From: Verrucomicrobiota bacterium
Lineage (GTDB): Bacteria > Verrucomicrobiota > Verrucomicrobiae > Limisphaerales > UBA11358
Length of the DNA: 64,000 nt
Assembly: GCA_014860005.1 (NCBI GenBank)
Contig: JACZKP010000045.1
Span: 1 to 64,000, forward strand
Reading direction: 5' to 3'
How positions within the stretch are numbered: the first letter of the stretch is position 1; every line of letters begins with the position of its first letter. Below the pieces are notes generated by a model. That model did no database searches, was not told the DNA's origin, and worked only from the letters and a program-made list of their open reading frames with translations. Shown here one piece after another: positions 1-7,403 of this stretch. A program made the translations under genes and the position numbers.

Positions 1-143
1 GCAAAAAGCCAACCGGAGCGGCCGGGAATGCCAGCAGCGGCCCGGCGAGCGGGCCGCAGACCCTCGGTATTAGCAGCGACCGGGGACCGCAATAGTTTCC
101 ACTCCTTCAATCGGTTTTCTAAGTCCGACAAATTCCTAGGCGC

Positions 144-272
144 TCAAGATGTTCCGGCGATTTGTGCCAGTTCCCGCGTCCACTTCCGGCACCACCAGAG
201 CGGGATGAATCCAAACACCCCGAACGAGCAGTCAATCAGCCGCCACCAGAACGGAATGCCGCGCAGGGCGCC
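144..272 (-). pseudogene. Diverged C-terminal fragment of the small membrane protein at 960-1478
   Basis: Read on the minus strand, this stretch encodes GALRGIPFWWRLIDCSFGVF and a few more residues, nearly the same as the C-terminus of the intact membrane protein encoded at 960-1478. It has no start codon; in the homologous frame a stop codon lies just upstream, and a TGA ends the fragment at 144-146. Differences from the intact copy fall mostly at third codon positions, which suggests the copy diverged while still functional and was truncated later. The nucleotidyltransferase gene lies between the two copies. I see no other gene in bases 1-464. Confidence 0.7.
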
Positions 273-464
273 TACCCAACGGGAAGAAAATCAAGGGCAC
301 ACTCAAGTTGACCCCCAACCGCTAGTGGGTTTAACTTGCCGCTGTGACGCACGAGGTTGAACCATTCCAGCAACCAATCCGCAAGGTGGTTGGCCGTCCG
401 GCCACCCCCGGCCAGCAGCTCGCGCGTGCGGAACAAATGCTGGCCTTCGTCCGCAAGTTCGCCC

Positions 465-956
465 ATGAATCCTTCGCCCGAACCGAATCCGACCCCTTCG
501 CAGTTCGAAAAGCTGTTGGCCGACCTCGCCCGCAGCGGGGTTGATTTCGCCGTGGTGGGCGGACTGGCGGTCATTCTCAACGGCTACCCGCGTCTCACGC
601 TGGATGCGGACATCCTCGCGCACAACTCGCCGGACAATCTCCGCAAGTTGCTCGACTGCCTGAAAAACTGGGGTGAAGGCTGGGCGCGCGAATTGAGCCT
701 CGAAGACTTCGCGATTGAAGAAGGCGCGATCCGCGTGATGGAGGAATTCGACCTCGACATCTTCGTCCGCATGAAGGGCAAGACGCTGGACGACTTCCGC
801 GCGAACCTGCGCCATCTCGATTCCGACGGCGCACGTATCCCCTACCTTGCGCCGCAGGATTTGATTTTTCTCAAGGAAGGTTCTTGGCGAGAGAAGGACC
901 AACTCGACGTGGCCGCCCTCAAGGAAATTCTCACCCGGGAAGCGAAGAAAAGTTGA
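465..956 (+). CDS. Nucleotidyltransferase-fold protein (AbiEii/MNT-like)
   Basis: The protein has 163 residues. Near its N-terminus is a GGLAVILNGYPRLTLDADIL segment, matching the G-G-x-A ... G-x-x-R-x-T-x-D-x-D pattern of minimal nucleotidyltransferases, with two acidic metal-binding positions. A later acidic motif (DLDIF) supplies the third carboxylate expected in this fold. Family members transfer nucleotides, and some are the toxin half of toxin-antitoxin or abortive-infection systems. I see no clear antitoxin or HEPN partner next to it, so that role is not supported. The ATG at 465 was preferred to one at 357, because the upstream residues are low-quality Ser/Pro/Arg sequence. It is the only plus-strand gene here and is flanked by two copies of the C-terminus of a membrane gene, which may mark an insertion. 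Confidence 0.7.
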   Translation: MNPSPEPNPTPSQFEKLLADLARSGVDFAVVGGLAVILNGYPRLTLDADILAHNSPDNLRKLLDCLKNWGEGWARELSLEDFAIEEGAIRVMEEFDLDIFVRMKGKTLDDFRANLRHLDSDGARIPYLAPQDLIFLKEGSWREKDQLDVAALKEILTREAKKS

Positions 957-959
957 ACC

Positions 960-1478
960 TCAAGCGGCGCGGGACAGCGCGGCGCGACTTTCCAATTCGC
1001 CCGCCCACTTCCGGCAAAACCACAACGGCACGAAACCAAATACGCCGAACGAGCAGTCAATCAGCCGCCACCAGAACGGAATTCCGCGCAGGGCGCCGAA
1101 TACCAACGCGTAGGGAATGACCAGCACGCAGGCGATCATCCCGAATGTGAACAACCATTCGTTGCGCACCGGATCCCGCAGCGCGCCCACGAACGCGATG
1201 GCAATTACGAAGTGGCCGAACGCCAGCCAGTCCGTCCCGTAAAACAGCAGCGGATGTTTTGCATTCACGTCCTGCAAGGCTTCGCGCGCCGTCAGCAGCC
1301 AGCGCCCCAGTTCACTCGTCGCGTTGGCGCTGGTTTGTCCTTCCAGTCCAAACCAGTTCACGAGCAGATCAAGTTCCCAGTTGAGCGGAATGGCTGTCAC
1401 GCCGCTTACCACGAGACCGATGATGAACAGCCAGGTCAGCGCCCGGATTCGGCGGCGCAATAGTTTTTCGCTTTTCAT
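960..1478 (-). CDS. Small polytopic membrane protein, last gene of the creD-like operon
   Basis: This 172-residue protein has a basic N-terminus (MKSEKLLRRRIR) and about four hydrophobic segments, near residues 13-32, 78-98, 110-130 and 140-158. The C-terminal loop contains W-W-R-L-I-D-C-S-F-G, which is preserved in the truncated copy at 144-272 and is therefore probably important. No catalytic motif is visible. It begins 41 bp after the HEAT-repeat gene and ends the long minus-strand gene run. I do not recognise a named function; it is probably an inner-membrane protein acting with its operon partners. Confidence 0.7.
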   Translation of the reverse strand: MKSEKLLRRRIRALTWLFIIGLVVSGVTAIPLNWELDLLVNWFGLEGQTSANATSELGRWLLTAREALQDVNAKHPLLFYGTDWLAFGHFVIAIAFVGALRDPVRNEWLFTFGMIACVLVIPYALVFGALRGIPFWWRLIDCSFGVFGFVPLWFCRKWAGELESRAALSRAA

Positions 1479-1519
1479 GTTTCAGCCTTGCGCTCGAGCG
1501 GCGACGCGGAGGCGCAAAG

Positions 1520-2485
1520 CTATTTTGCTGGCGCATTGGGGAAAACTTCGACATCAGGCTTTGGCGCATTCGTGCGCGCCAGGTGACCATGTTTCCAGAA
1601 AGCACCGACGCTCTTCGCTTGGGCAAGAATTTCGTCCCAGTGCTCGATATTGTAGAGACTAACTTTCGCCTGACGACGCACATCGGCGTCCGCATCGTCG
1701 AGCGCCCGATTCAAAGCAGGCAGACATGCGCCGAGGTAAGTGTCGCGAGACGGGGGGCTCATTTCCCTAACGACGTAAAAAGCCGACATGATCTCGCAGC
1801 GGTGGGTTTGGTTTGTGTCCGCGAGGGCGTTCGTCAGCACTCGCACTGCAGGAACACCAATTGCACCAAGAGCGTATATGGCGCGCAACCCTCTGTCCGG
1901 CTTCTGATTGTCTTTCATCATCGCTTCAAGTTCCGGGATTGCTGGAGCTGCATTGGTGTTGAGGATCACGAATCCCAAGTCCGCCCATTCGGCGTTCCTT
2001 GCCGTTGGACCGATAATCAAGGATCGACCGTAAACTATATTGCCCTCATCGAGTGTTTTGCCCTCCACCGGCCGAGTAGCGAGCTTAAGCAGTCCTTTGC
2101 GCCACGACGGGAGCTCGTAGCGAAGCCAGGCCAAGAGGCAGGGCAGTGCGTTGGTGCCGATGGAGCGAACGGCCAGTTCGGCTTCAGCACGAGTAGCTGC
2201 AACACGAGCCTCTCTAGCACGAAAGGCTGCGACACGTTCGGCTTTCGTGCTAGCGGGTTCAGTCCGAGAGCCGGAAAGCACTCGTGCCATGCGGTGAATC
2301 TCCATCCATTCCGAGAGACTTTTTCCCTGATGGCGTGGCTCTGGAATTGGTTTCTCCGAAAGGCGGGCACAGGCCAACGCCGCGATCATAAGGACCACAA
2401 GCGTCAGCATGGTGACCGCGATGGTTCGCAGCTTTGTCCTCACGCACGCATGATGGAGGTTTTGCGTGACCGAGCAAGCGGACAT
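1520..2485 (-). CDS. HEAT-repeat protein with N-terminal membrane anchor
   Basis: The protein has 321 residues. A hydrophobic segment near residues 22-40 suggests a signal anchor or signal peptide. It is followed by the motif HQGKSLSEWM, which often precedes HEAT-like repeats in secreted Verrucomicrobia proteins. Alpha-helical repeats with Ala/Leu-rich helix pairs then run to about residue 295, with phrases such as 'AIPELEAMMKDN' and 'AIYALGAIGVPAVRVL'. Such repeats are protein-binding scaffolds and no enzyme motif is present. The gene starts 6 bp after the DUF1361 gene stop, so translation is probably coupled. An internal ATG about 25 codons downstream is an alternative start. Confidence 0.75.
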   Translation of the reverse strand: MSACSVTQNLHHACVRTKLRTIAVTMLTLVVLMIAALACARLSEKPIPEPRHQGKSLSEWMEIHRMARVLSGSRTEPASTKAERVAAFRAREARVAATRAEAELAVRSIGTNALPCLLAWLRYELPSWRKGLLKLATRPVEGKTLDEGNIVYGRSLIIGPTARNAEWADLGFVILNTNAAPAIPELEAMMKDNQKPDRGLRAIYALGAIGVPAVRVLTNALADTNQTHRCEIMSAFYVVREMSPPSRDTYLGACLPALNRALDDADADVRRQAKVSLYNIEHWDEILAQAKSVGAFWKHGHLARTNAPKPDVEVFPNAPAK

Positions 2486-2491
2486 TGCGGT

Positions 2492-3595
2492 TCATGTTTC
2501 AGGTGTTTGCTTGAGCGTCGGTGACAATGGTTGCGGTTGCTGCAAATGCGTCAGCGCATACAACAGCACGTAAGCGATGAACAAAAAGATGGCGAACAGC
2601 ACGGGGAACGCGAAGGACGTGGAGTGCGCAAACGGATCCGACACCCAGTCGGTGATGCCTTGGAATAGTTTTCCCGGTCGCGCCACAACATCCCAACTGT
2701 TGACGCGCACGAAGCGGCCCAGATACACGCCCACGCTGCTCAAACCCGCCACCATCGCAATGAACAGCCAGCCCGCCACCCGCCCGAAGCTTCGCGTCAC
2801 CACGGATTGCATCAGGTACAGCGAAAGGAAACCCAGCACCAGTCCCGTGAGCGCGCAAATCAGGATCAACATGAGGTCCACCCAGAAATGCGGACGGAAT
2901 CGCGTCGTGAGGTGGATCAGGTCGGTGAAGATGTAGGGCGCGTTCGGAAAGAACAACAGCCACACGCCAGTCAGACCGGCGAGGCGCCAGTTGCGGGTCT
3001 GGCCGTTTCTGTGAAGTTCACATACCAGCAGCGCGAGCAGAAGCGGCAGCCAAGCGAGGAACAGATTCCAGAGCAGAAAGGTGTAGCGCAGGTTTTCGGT
3101 CCAGAGAATGCGTGCGAACACCAGCGCCACACTGACCGCTGAGGCAAACGCCAGCGCCAGCACCGGCACAAGAGCTTCGTGCTTCAGAAGCAGGTTGTGA
3201 ATTCTCAGCCAGCCGAAGCGCAGCACGCCCTGTCCGTCGTGCCCGGCAGGGAGGAAGCCATATCTGCGGGCCGTGTTCGCCACAGCCCAAACGAACGCGG
3301 CGAAACACGCACCCCAGAACAGGCTGTTCAAGGCGAGCAACAGACCCGAGGCCAGGCTGTGATCCCACACAGAATCCGGCAGGGGCAATGAGCGCGCCGG
3401 GTTGTTCAAGAAGTTGAGCGCAAGGGCGAGGCGTCTTTCCAGTGAGAGTTGTGGCAGCACTGACGCACCGCCGAAGCCAACCACTGATTCCAGCAGGAAG
3501 CGGCCAAACGCCACGACGTGCGCCAGACCGAGCAATGCCTGCTGCATCAGCCAATGGGCGAACCCCGCGAGCGCAACAATACAGAAAAATTTCAT
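2492..3595 (-). CDS. DUF1361 family integral membrane protein
   Basis: This 367-residue protein has many hydrophobic helices. Its second half carries the signature of the DUF1361 family: L-x-F-x-P-N-A-P-Y-I-F-T-D-L near residues 220-235, followed by L-G-R-F-x-R-x-N-S-W-D near residue 300. DUF1361 is a conserved membrane domain with no known biochemical activity. The N-terminal 150 residues are additional hydrophobic sequence not typical of the shortest members. It lies 8 bp downstream of one membrane gene and 6 bp upstream of the HEAT-repeat gene, so it belongs to the same transcription unit. Confidence 0.8.
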   Translation of the reverse strand: MKFFCIVALAGFAHWLMQQALLGLAHVVAFGRFLLESVVGFGGASVLPQLSLERRLALALNFLNNPARSLPLPDSVWDHSLASGLLLALNSLFWGACFAAFVWAVANTARRYGFLPAGHDGQGVLRFGWLRIHNLLLKHEALVPVLALAFASAVSVALVFARILWTENLRYTFLLWNLFLAWLPLLLALLVCELHRNGQTRNWRLAGLTGVWLLFFPNAPYIFTDLIHLTTRFRPHFWVDLMLILICALTGLVLGFLSLYLMQSVVTRSFGRVAGWLFIAMVAGLSSVGVYLGRFVRVNSWDVVARPGKLFQGITDWVSDPFAHSTSFAFPVLFAIFLFIAYVLLYALTHLQQPQPLSPTLKQTPET

Positions 3596-3603
3596 TTGTG
3601 GTC

Positions 3604-4347
3604 CTATGAGAACAATAGTCGTCGCACCGCCTCAAACACTGTTTCGTAAAAGCTTCCGCGGAAATACTCGCGGCCGATGAAACGGGTCGGCCCGGCGGGA
3701 TCCCAGATGAACGGTCGGAGTAACCAGCATATCTGGCTGCCGAGAAACAGATTCCCCGCCAGCCATGCGAGGAGCACTTTGCGCGCGACTACGACGCTCC
3801 GCGTCCATTGCGTCAGGAGCGGCAGGACATGGACGTTGCCTGCCACGCCGGCGCTGGCGAGCAACACCGCCAGGGTCAATTGCATGAAACCATATTCCGG
3901 CGACGACAATTGCGTCGCCACACTCAGCGGCGGGGTGCTCCACACCACGAACAACGCCACCGGACTCAGCGCGCCCAGAATGACTGACGCCGTCGCGAAG
4001 GTCAGGAGCACGATGGTGAGCGATTGCCTGAACGTGGCGTTGAAACCGAGCAATGGCGCGAGCATACCGTTCAACAAACCGTTGCCCAGCGTCGTGAGCA
4101 GAATGACGAGCGGCAGCTTGATGCCCGTGTACAGCGCCTGCCACGGGTCGCGCCAGCAACCCATCACTGCGCCATACACGCCCGCGCCGAACACGGTGGC
4201 CGTGATGCAGAACCAGACCAGATTCGCCGGACGCTGCATCACCCATTCGCGCAGCCGCGTTGGTTCGGCGCGGAGAAACGCGGTGGGCGAGTTTGCGCTG
4301 AAGGCTGGCGCTGACATGGGTGAGCTTACGGCCGAGCTTTCCATCAC
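3604..4347 (-). CDS. Polytopic membrane protein, paralogue A of a three-member set
   Basis: This 247-residue protein has about five to six hydrophobic helices. It aligns along its whole length with the protein at 5156-5875. Shared blocks are G-A-G-x-Y-G-A, I-K-x-P-L-V-I-L-L-T-T-L-G-N, M-L-A-P-L-L-G, F-R-Q-S-L and A-W-L-A-G-N-L-F-L-G-S-Q, and both end in an F-Y-E-x-V-F helix. A weaker version of the same layout appears in the protein at 4372-5130. The topology recalls Yip1-like proteins, but the match is not strong enough to assign a family. No catalytic residue pattern is visible. Gaps of 24 bp and 8 bp join it to its neighbours. Confidence 0.75.
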   Translation of the reverse strand: MMESSAVSSPMSAPAFSANSPTAFLRAEPTRLREWVMQRPANLVWFCITATVFGAGVYGAVMGCWRDPWQALYTGIKLPLVILLTTLGNGLLNGMLAPLLGFNATFRQSLTIVLLTFATASVILGALSPVALFVVWSTPPLSVATQLSSPEYGFMQLTLAVLLASAGVAGNVHVLPLLTQWTRSVVVARKVLLAWLAGNLFLGSQICWLLRPFIWDPAGPTRFIGREYFRGSFYETVFEAVRRLLFS

Positions 4348-4371
4348 GGATTAAACCGCGGAGACAGTTCT

Positions 4372-5130
4372 TCAGTCGCGTGACGAGTCAATGGAGGACT
4401 TTAGCGAATCGCCCCAGTGGCTCAGGAAGAACTTTTTCTCCTGCGGCAGGAATGTTTCCGCCGTGCCGACGATGGGCCGCAGCGCGGTCGTCATTTGCAG
4501 CACAACGAGCACGAAGATCACCACCCAGGTCATCAGACCCGCGTTGGACCGCGCTTTGGAGTGGGAGAAGCCGGTTTCCAGGAATCGCAATCCGAACACA
4601 GTCGCGATGCCCCAGAACACCAGATGCAACGTGCCCATCCACGCCAGTGAATCGGTGGATTGCGAGAACAACCATGCCACCGGCGCAAAACCAATGAGCA
4701 GCAGAGTCATCAGCAACAACAATCCCGTGACCAACCCGAAGATTTCCACCAGCCGTGCCTGCGAACCGCTCAAGCACGTGAAAATGTAAAGGCTCGGCAG
4801 ACAGATCAGGGTGGCGAGCAGCAGTCCGCCGGCAATCTTGACCGGCGCGGCCCAGATTTGGTCGCCATAGGAAAAAGTCCCGACTACCACGCCATAGAAG
4901 GCGGCGCACAGCACACTGATAAACAACATCGCTGCGACCAGCCGGCCTGATCCGGGCTGGCGCAGTTGATACATGACGCGGCGCGGCTGGCGCAGCATCG
5001 CCTCGGCGGCCGCCAAGACGTTTGGGATGGGTTCGCGTTCCTCGGGGCTTTCACCCAGCGGAGCGCGCACGGGATAAGTCGGTGTCGGTAGTTGTGGCGG
5101 AATGGGGCCGGTCGGATTCAGGTCATTCAT
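4372..5130 (-). CDS. Polytopic membrane protein, divergent paralogue B
   Basis: This 252-residue protein starts at the ATG at 5130; the long in-frame extension upstream overlaps the preceding gene and looks like shadow sequence. The first 45 residues are Pro-rich and probably cytosolic, followed by about six membrane helices. It keeps the A-x-x-Y-G-x-x-x-G motif after the first helix, the K-x-x-x-x-L-L-x-T-L block and a late T-x-L-R-P-x-x-G block. This marks it as a distant homologue of the flanking genes at 3604-4347 and 5156-5875. Function unknown. It starts 25 bp after paralogue C and ends 24 bp before paralogue A. Confidence 0.7.
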   Translation of the reverse strand: MNDLNPTGPIPPQLPTPTYPVRAPLGESPEEREPIPNVLAAAEAMLRQPRRVMYQLRQPGSGRLVAAMLFISVLCAAFYGVVVGTFSYGDQIWAAPVKIAGGLLLATLICLPSLYIFTCLSGSQARLVEIFGLVTGLLLLMTLLLIGFAPVAWLFSQSTDSLAWMGTLHLVFWGIATVFGLRFLETGFSHSKARSNAGLMTWVVIFVLVVLQMTTALRPIVGTAETFLPQEKKFFLSHWGDSLKSSIDSSRD

Positions 5131-5155
5131 GGTGTGGATTGGTTGCAGTTCATCG

Positions 5156-5875
5156 TCAGTTGATTCCAAGCAGTTGTTTGAGCGTCGCGAAAACGTTCTC
5201 GTAAAAGTTTCCCTGCAACGCGGTGTCGCGCAGAAGCACCACCGGCAGATGCGGAGCGCCGATGAACGGTCGCGCGATCCACGTGAGCTGGCTGCCGAGA
5301 AAGAGATTGCCTGCCAGCCACGCAAACAACACGCGGCGTGCAACGGTTTTGCTGCCGCCGAGTTGTGTGAGCAATTGAAAGAGTCGCACCGTGCCCACGA
5401 TGCCGGCGAAGGCGATCACCGCTACGTGCAGGAGTTTGATGAAGCCGTAGGTCAGCGTGGATTTCACGTCCGGCGTCATCGGCGGCGCATTCCAAACCAC
5501 AAAGGCGGCCAGCGGACTGAACGCGCCGAGCACCGCCGCAGTGATCGTGAAACTCATCAGGATGGCCAGCAACGACTGACGAAACGAGATGTTCAAGCCG
5601 AGCAATGGCGCGAGCATGGCATTGAGCAGCGCATTGCCGAGCGTGGTCAATAGGATGACCAGCGGGAACTTGATGGCGACGTAAAAACCTTGCAGCGGTT
5701 CGCGCCACCAGCCCATGGCGGCGCCATAAAGCCCAGCGCCCAGGAGGATGACCGCCACATTGAACACGATCGTGCGGGACTCTCCCGGCTTCGTCCAGAG
5801 CAGGAGCTTGTCCGCCTGCCCTTGAAGGAGGGTGCGCAAGTCGAACCGCCCCGCGGTGGCGCTGGAAAAGTTCAT
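5156..5875 (-). CDS. Polytopic membrane protein, paralogue C
   Basis: This 239-residue protein has about five to six hydrophobic helices and is the close relative of the protein at 3604-4347. Matching blocks include G-A-G-L-Y-G-A-A-M-G-W-W-R-E-P, F-P-L-V-I-L-L-T-T-L-G-N-A-L-L-N, L-A-P-L-L-G-L-N and F-A-W-L-A-G-N-L-F-L-G-S-Q. The two conserved tryptophan/proline positions after the first helix suggest a structured loop. No named family is assigned. The spacing, 9 bp after the upstream gene and 25 bp before the next, supports one operon. Retention of three copies argues for hetero-oligomer subunits or divided roles, which is inference. Confidence 0.75.
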   Translation of the reverse strand: MNFSSATAGRFDLRTLLQGQADKLLLWTKPGESRTIVFNVAVILLGAGLYGAAMGWWREPLQGFYVAIKFPLVILLTTLGNALLNAMLAPLLGLNISFRQSLLAILMSFTITAAVLGAFSPLAAFVVWNAPPMTPDVKSTLTYGFIKLLHVAVIAFAGIVGTVRLFQLLTQLGGSKTVARRVLFAWLAGNLFLGSQLTWIARPFIGAPHLPVVLLRDTALQGNFYENVFATLKQLLGIN

Positions 5876-5884
5876 CCGATGCGT

Positions 5885-6589
5885 TCATTCGACACTCAAC
5901 AGTTTGGTCCGTTCAATCGCCCGCCGGCCAAGCTGGACCACCGGCGCGGCCATCAGCACCAGCGCGATGCAGAACAGCGGCCAGTTGAATTGAGCCGGCA
6001 GGACATTGCGAATCACATCTACTCCCTGGTCCGCAACGCGGATGGCGTCAGCCATGAACACGTAGAGCGCGAGCACCACCCCCACGAAGTTCAACGCCCA
6101 AGCGCGCCATTCCAGAAACGCGGGTCGCGGCGAATGCTCGAACTGGCTGACCAACGTTCCCCAGACAATCATAAGCATCGCGATCAACACCGGTGACAGC
6201 ACCGGCCCCCACCACGGCAGCGGGATGAGAAATAGAATGTCCCAGTCGAAAAGCGAGTTCGGCCAGCCGCACATGAGCTTCAGGAAGACGTAATAGAAAA
6301 TATCCCAGACACCGAAAGCCAGGAGGGTGTAACCGATACGGTCGCGCCAGGTGCGACCGGCCAGAATGCCAACCGTCACCAGCATAATCAGCGTGGCGGC
6401 CTCGCGAGCCAGTTCGACCGCGCCGAGGTCGCCGACGAGGGGAAGCGGATTTTGCTGATGGGGTTGAATGCGATCAACGAACGTTCGTAGGTAAAAGACA
6501 ACGGCTGATTCCAACCATGCCATGGCGACGGCAAAGATGGTGACGGTGAGCCACCGTCCCCAGTCCGGTGTGTATGAATTCGAGTTCAT
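5885..6589 (-). CDS. Conserved multi-pass membrane protein of unknown function
   Basis: This 234-residue protein starts at the ATG at 6589, which overlaps the TGA of the diiron gene by four bases (ATGA). About six hydrophobic segments are visible. Conserved-looking motifs are W-L-E-S-A-V-V-F-Y-L-R near residue 25, E-x-A-R-E-A-A-T-L-I-M-L near residue 55, F-G-x-W-D-I-F-Y-Y near residue 92 and G-W-P-x-S-L-F-D-W-D-x-L-F-L-I-P-x-P-W-W-G-P near residue 108. The buried Glu, Arg and Asp residues and the W-D pairs suggest a ligand- or metal-binding membrane site. This pattern recurs in hypothetical proteins of several phyla, but I know of no function. The overlap implies translation coupled to the ferritin-like gene. 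Confidence 0.75.
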   Translation of the reverse strand: MNSNSYTPDWGRWLTVTIFAVAMAWLESAVVFYLRTFVDRIQPHQQNPLPLVGDLGAVELAREAATLIMLVTVGILAGRTWRDRIGYTLLAFGVWDIFYYVFLKLMCGWPNSLFDWDILFLIPLPWWGPVLSPVLIAMLMIVWGTLVSQFEHSPRPAFLEWRAWALNFVGVVLALYVFMADAIRVADQGVDVIRNVLPAQFNWPLFCIALVLMAAPVVQLGRRAIERTKLLSVE

Positions 6590-7359
6590 TTCGCAGGTTG
6601 AAGTTGAGTCGCTGCCGATTTCGCCCAAAGTGCCGGCACACCTGACGATTTGGGCACGCGGCGAAGCGAGCGCACGAAACGCAGCAATTGCCGCGTTACC
6701 TCCGAATAGAATTCCCCACGCGAGCCGCCAATGGCTCTCAGACACGGCGCGTGATTTACCCACAGCATCGTGCCTGCCGCGTAGCCGCAGAGGAGAAATT
6801 GAATCCGCCAAAGCCAGCCGCGCAATCCTGGTCTCGGAGACCTGCTGTCAGCGATGCGTTCGCGTTGAAACGCCACATGGCCGGCTTCGTCGCGCAGAAT
6901 CAATTCGCACATCGCCGCCAGCGGGCCGTCTGGTGAATAGGCCCGCAGCATCCGGTAGTATGCGTTGCTCACCAATTCCGTGAGCGTCAACACTTGCAGT
7001 TCAAATCGCACACCTAGCACGCGGCGACACAGGCAGAACGCCGTGAAGCTCCAATGCGAAGTGATGATGCGCCCGCCAAACCTTTGCACCGCGCAGCCTA
7101 GCAACCGCGCGTGTTCCACCTCTTCCGCGAACCAGGAGTCCACAATTTTGCGCATCTCTAATGTGCTGCCCCGAAAGCCTTCGGCATCATAGGCGATGAG
7201 CGAGGCCGGCCCGCCACCGTCGCCCAAGCGGAATTGCTCAATGGAGCGCAGCATGGGCGCGAGCATGCCGGGTGGAACATTAACGGGTGCGCTCCAGTCC
7301 GGTTCGGGGCGGTTCTGCCGGTTGCGGGAGAAATGGGTGATCCATTTGTCGTAGTTCAT
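6586..7359 (-). CDS. Ferritin-like diiron four-helix-bundle protein
   Basis: This 257-residue protein carries the ligand set of a diiron bundle. An E-E-V-E-H segment gives E80 and H83, a helix with T-E-L-V-S-N-A-Y-Y contributes E128, and R-D-E-A-G-H supplies E158 and H161. An earlier acidic residue near position 57-60 or 68 could complete the site. Such proteins are oxidases, oxygenases, hydroxylases or iron-binding proteins. The substrate cannot be read from sequence. A hydrophobic stretch near residues 180-200 may associate with the membrane. It sits 44 bp after creD and overlaps the next membrane gene by 4 bp, which hints that it modifies a lipid or other envelope component (inference). 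Confidence 0.7.
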   Translation of the reverse strand: MNYDKWITHFSRNRQNRPEPDWSAPVNVPPGMLAPMLRSIEQFRLGDGGGPASLIAYDAEGFRGSTLEMRKIVDSWFAEEVEHARLLGCAVQRFGGRIITSHWSFTAFCLCRRVLGVRFELQVLTLTELVSNAYYRMLRAYSPDGPLAAMCELILRDEAGHVAFQRERIADSRSPRPGLRGWLWRIQFLLCGYAAGTMLWVNHAPCLRAIGGSRGEFYSEVTRQLLRFVRSLRRVPKSSGVPALWAKSAATQLQPAK

Positions 7360-7403
7360 AAATTCTCATCGGGTGTGACGTTGCACCGGGCATTCATGGC
7401 CGT

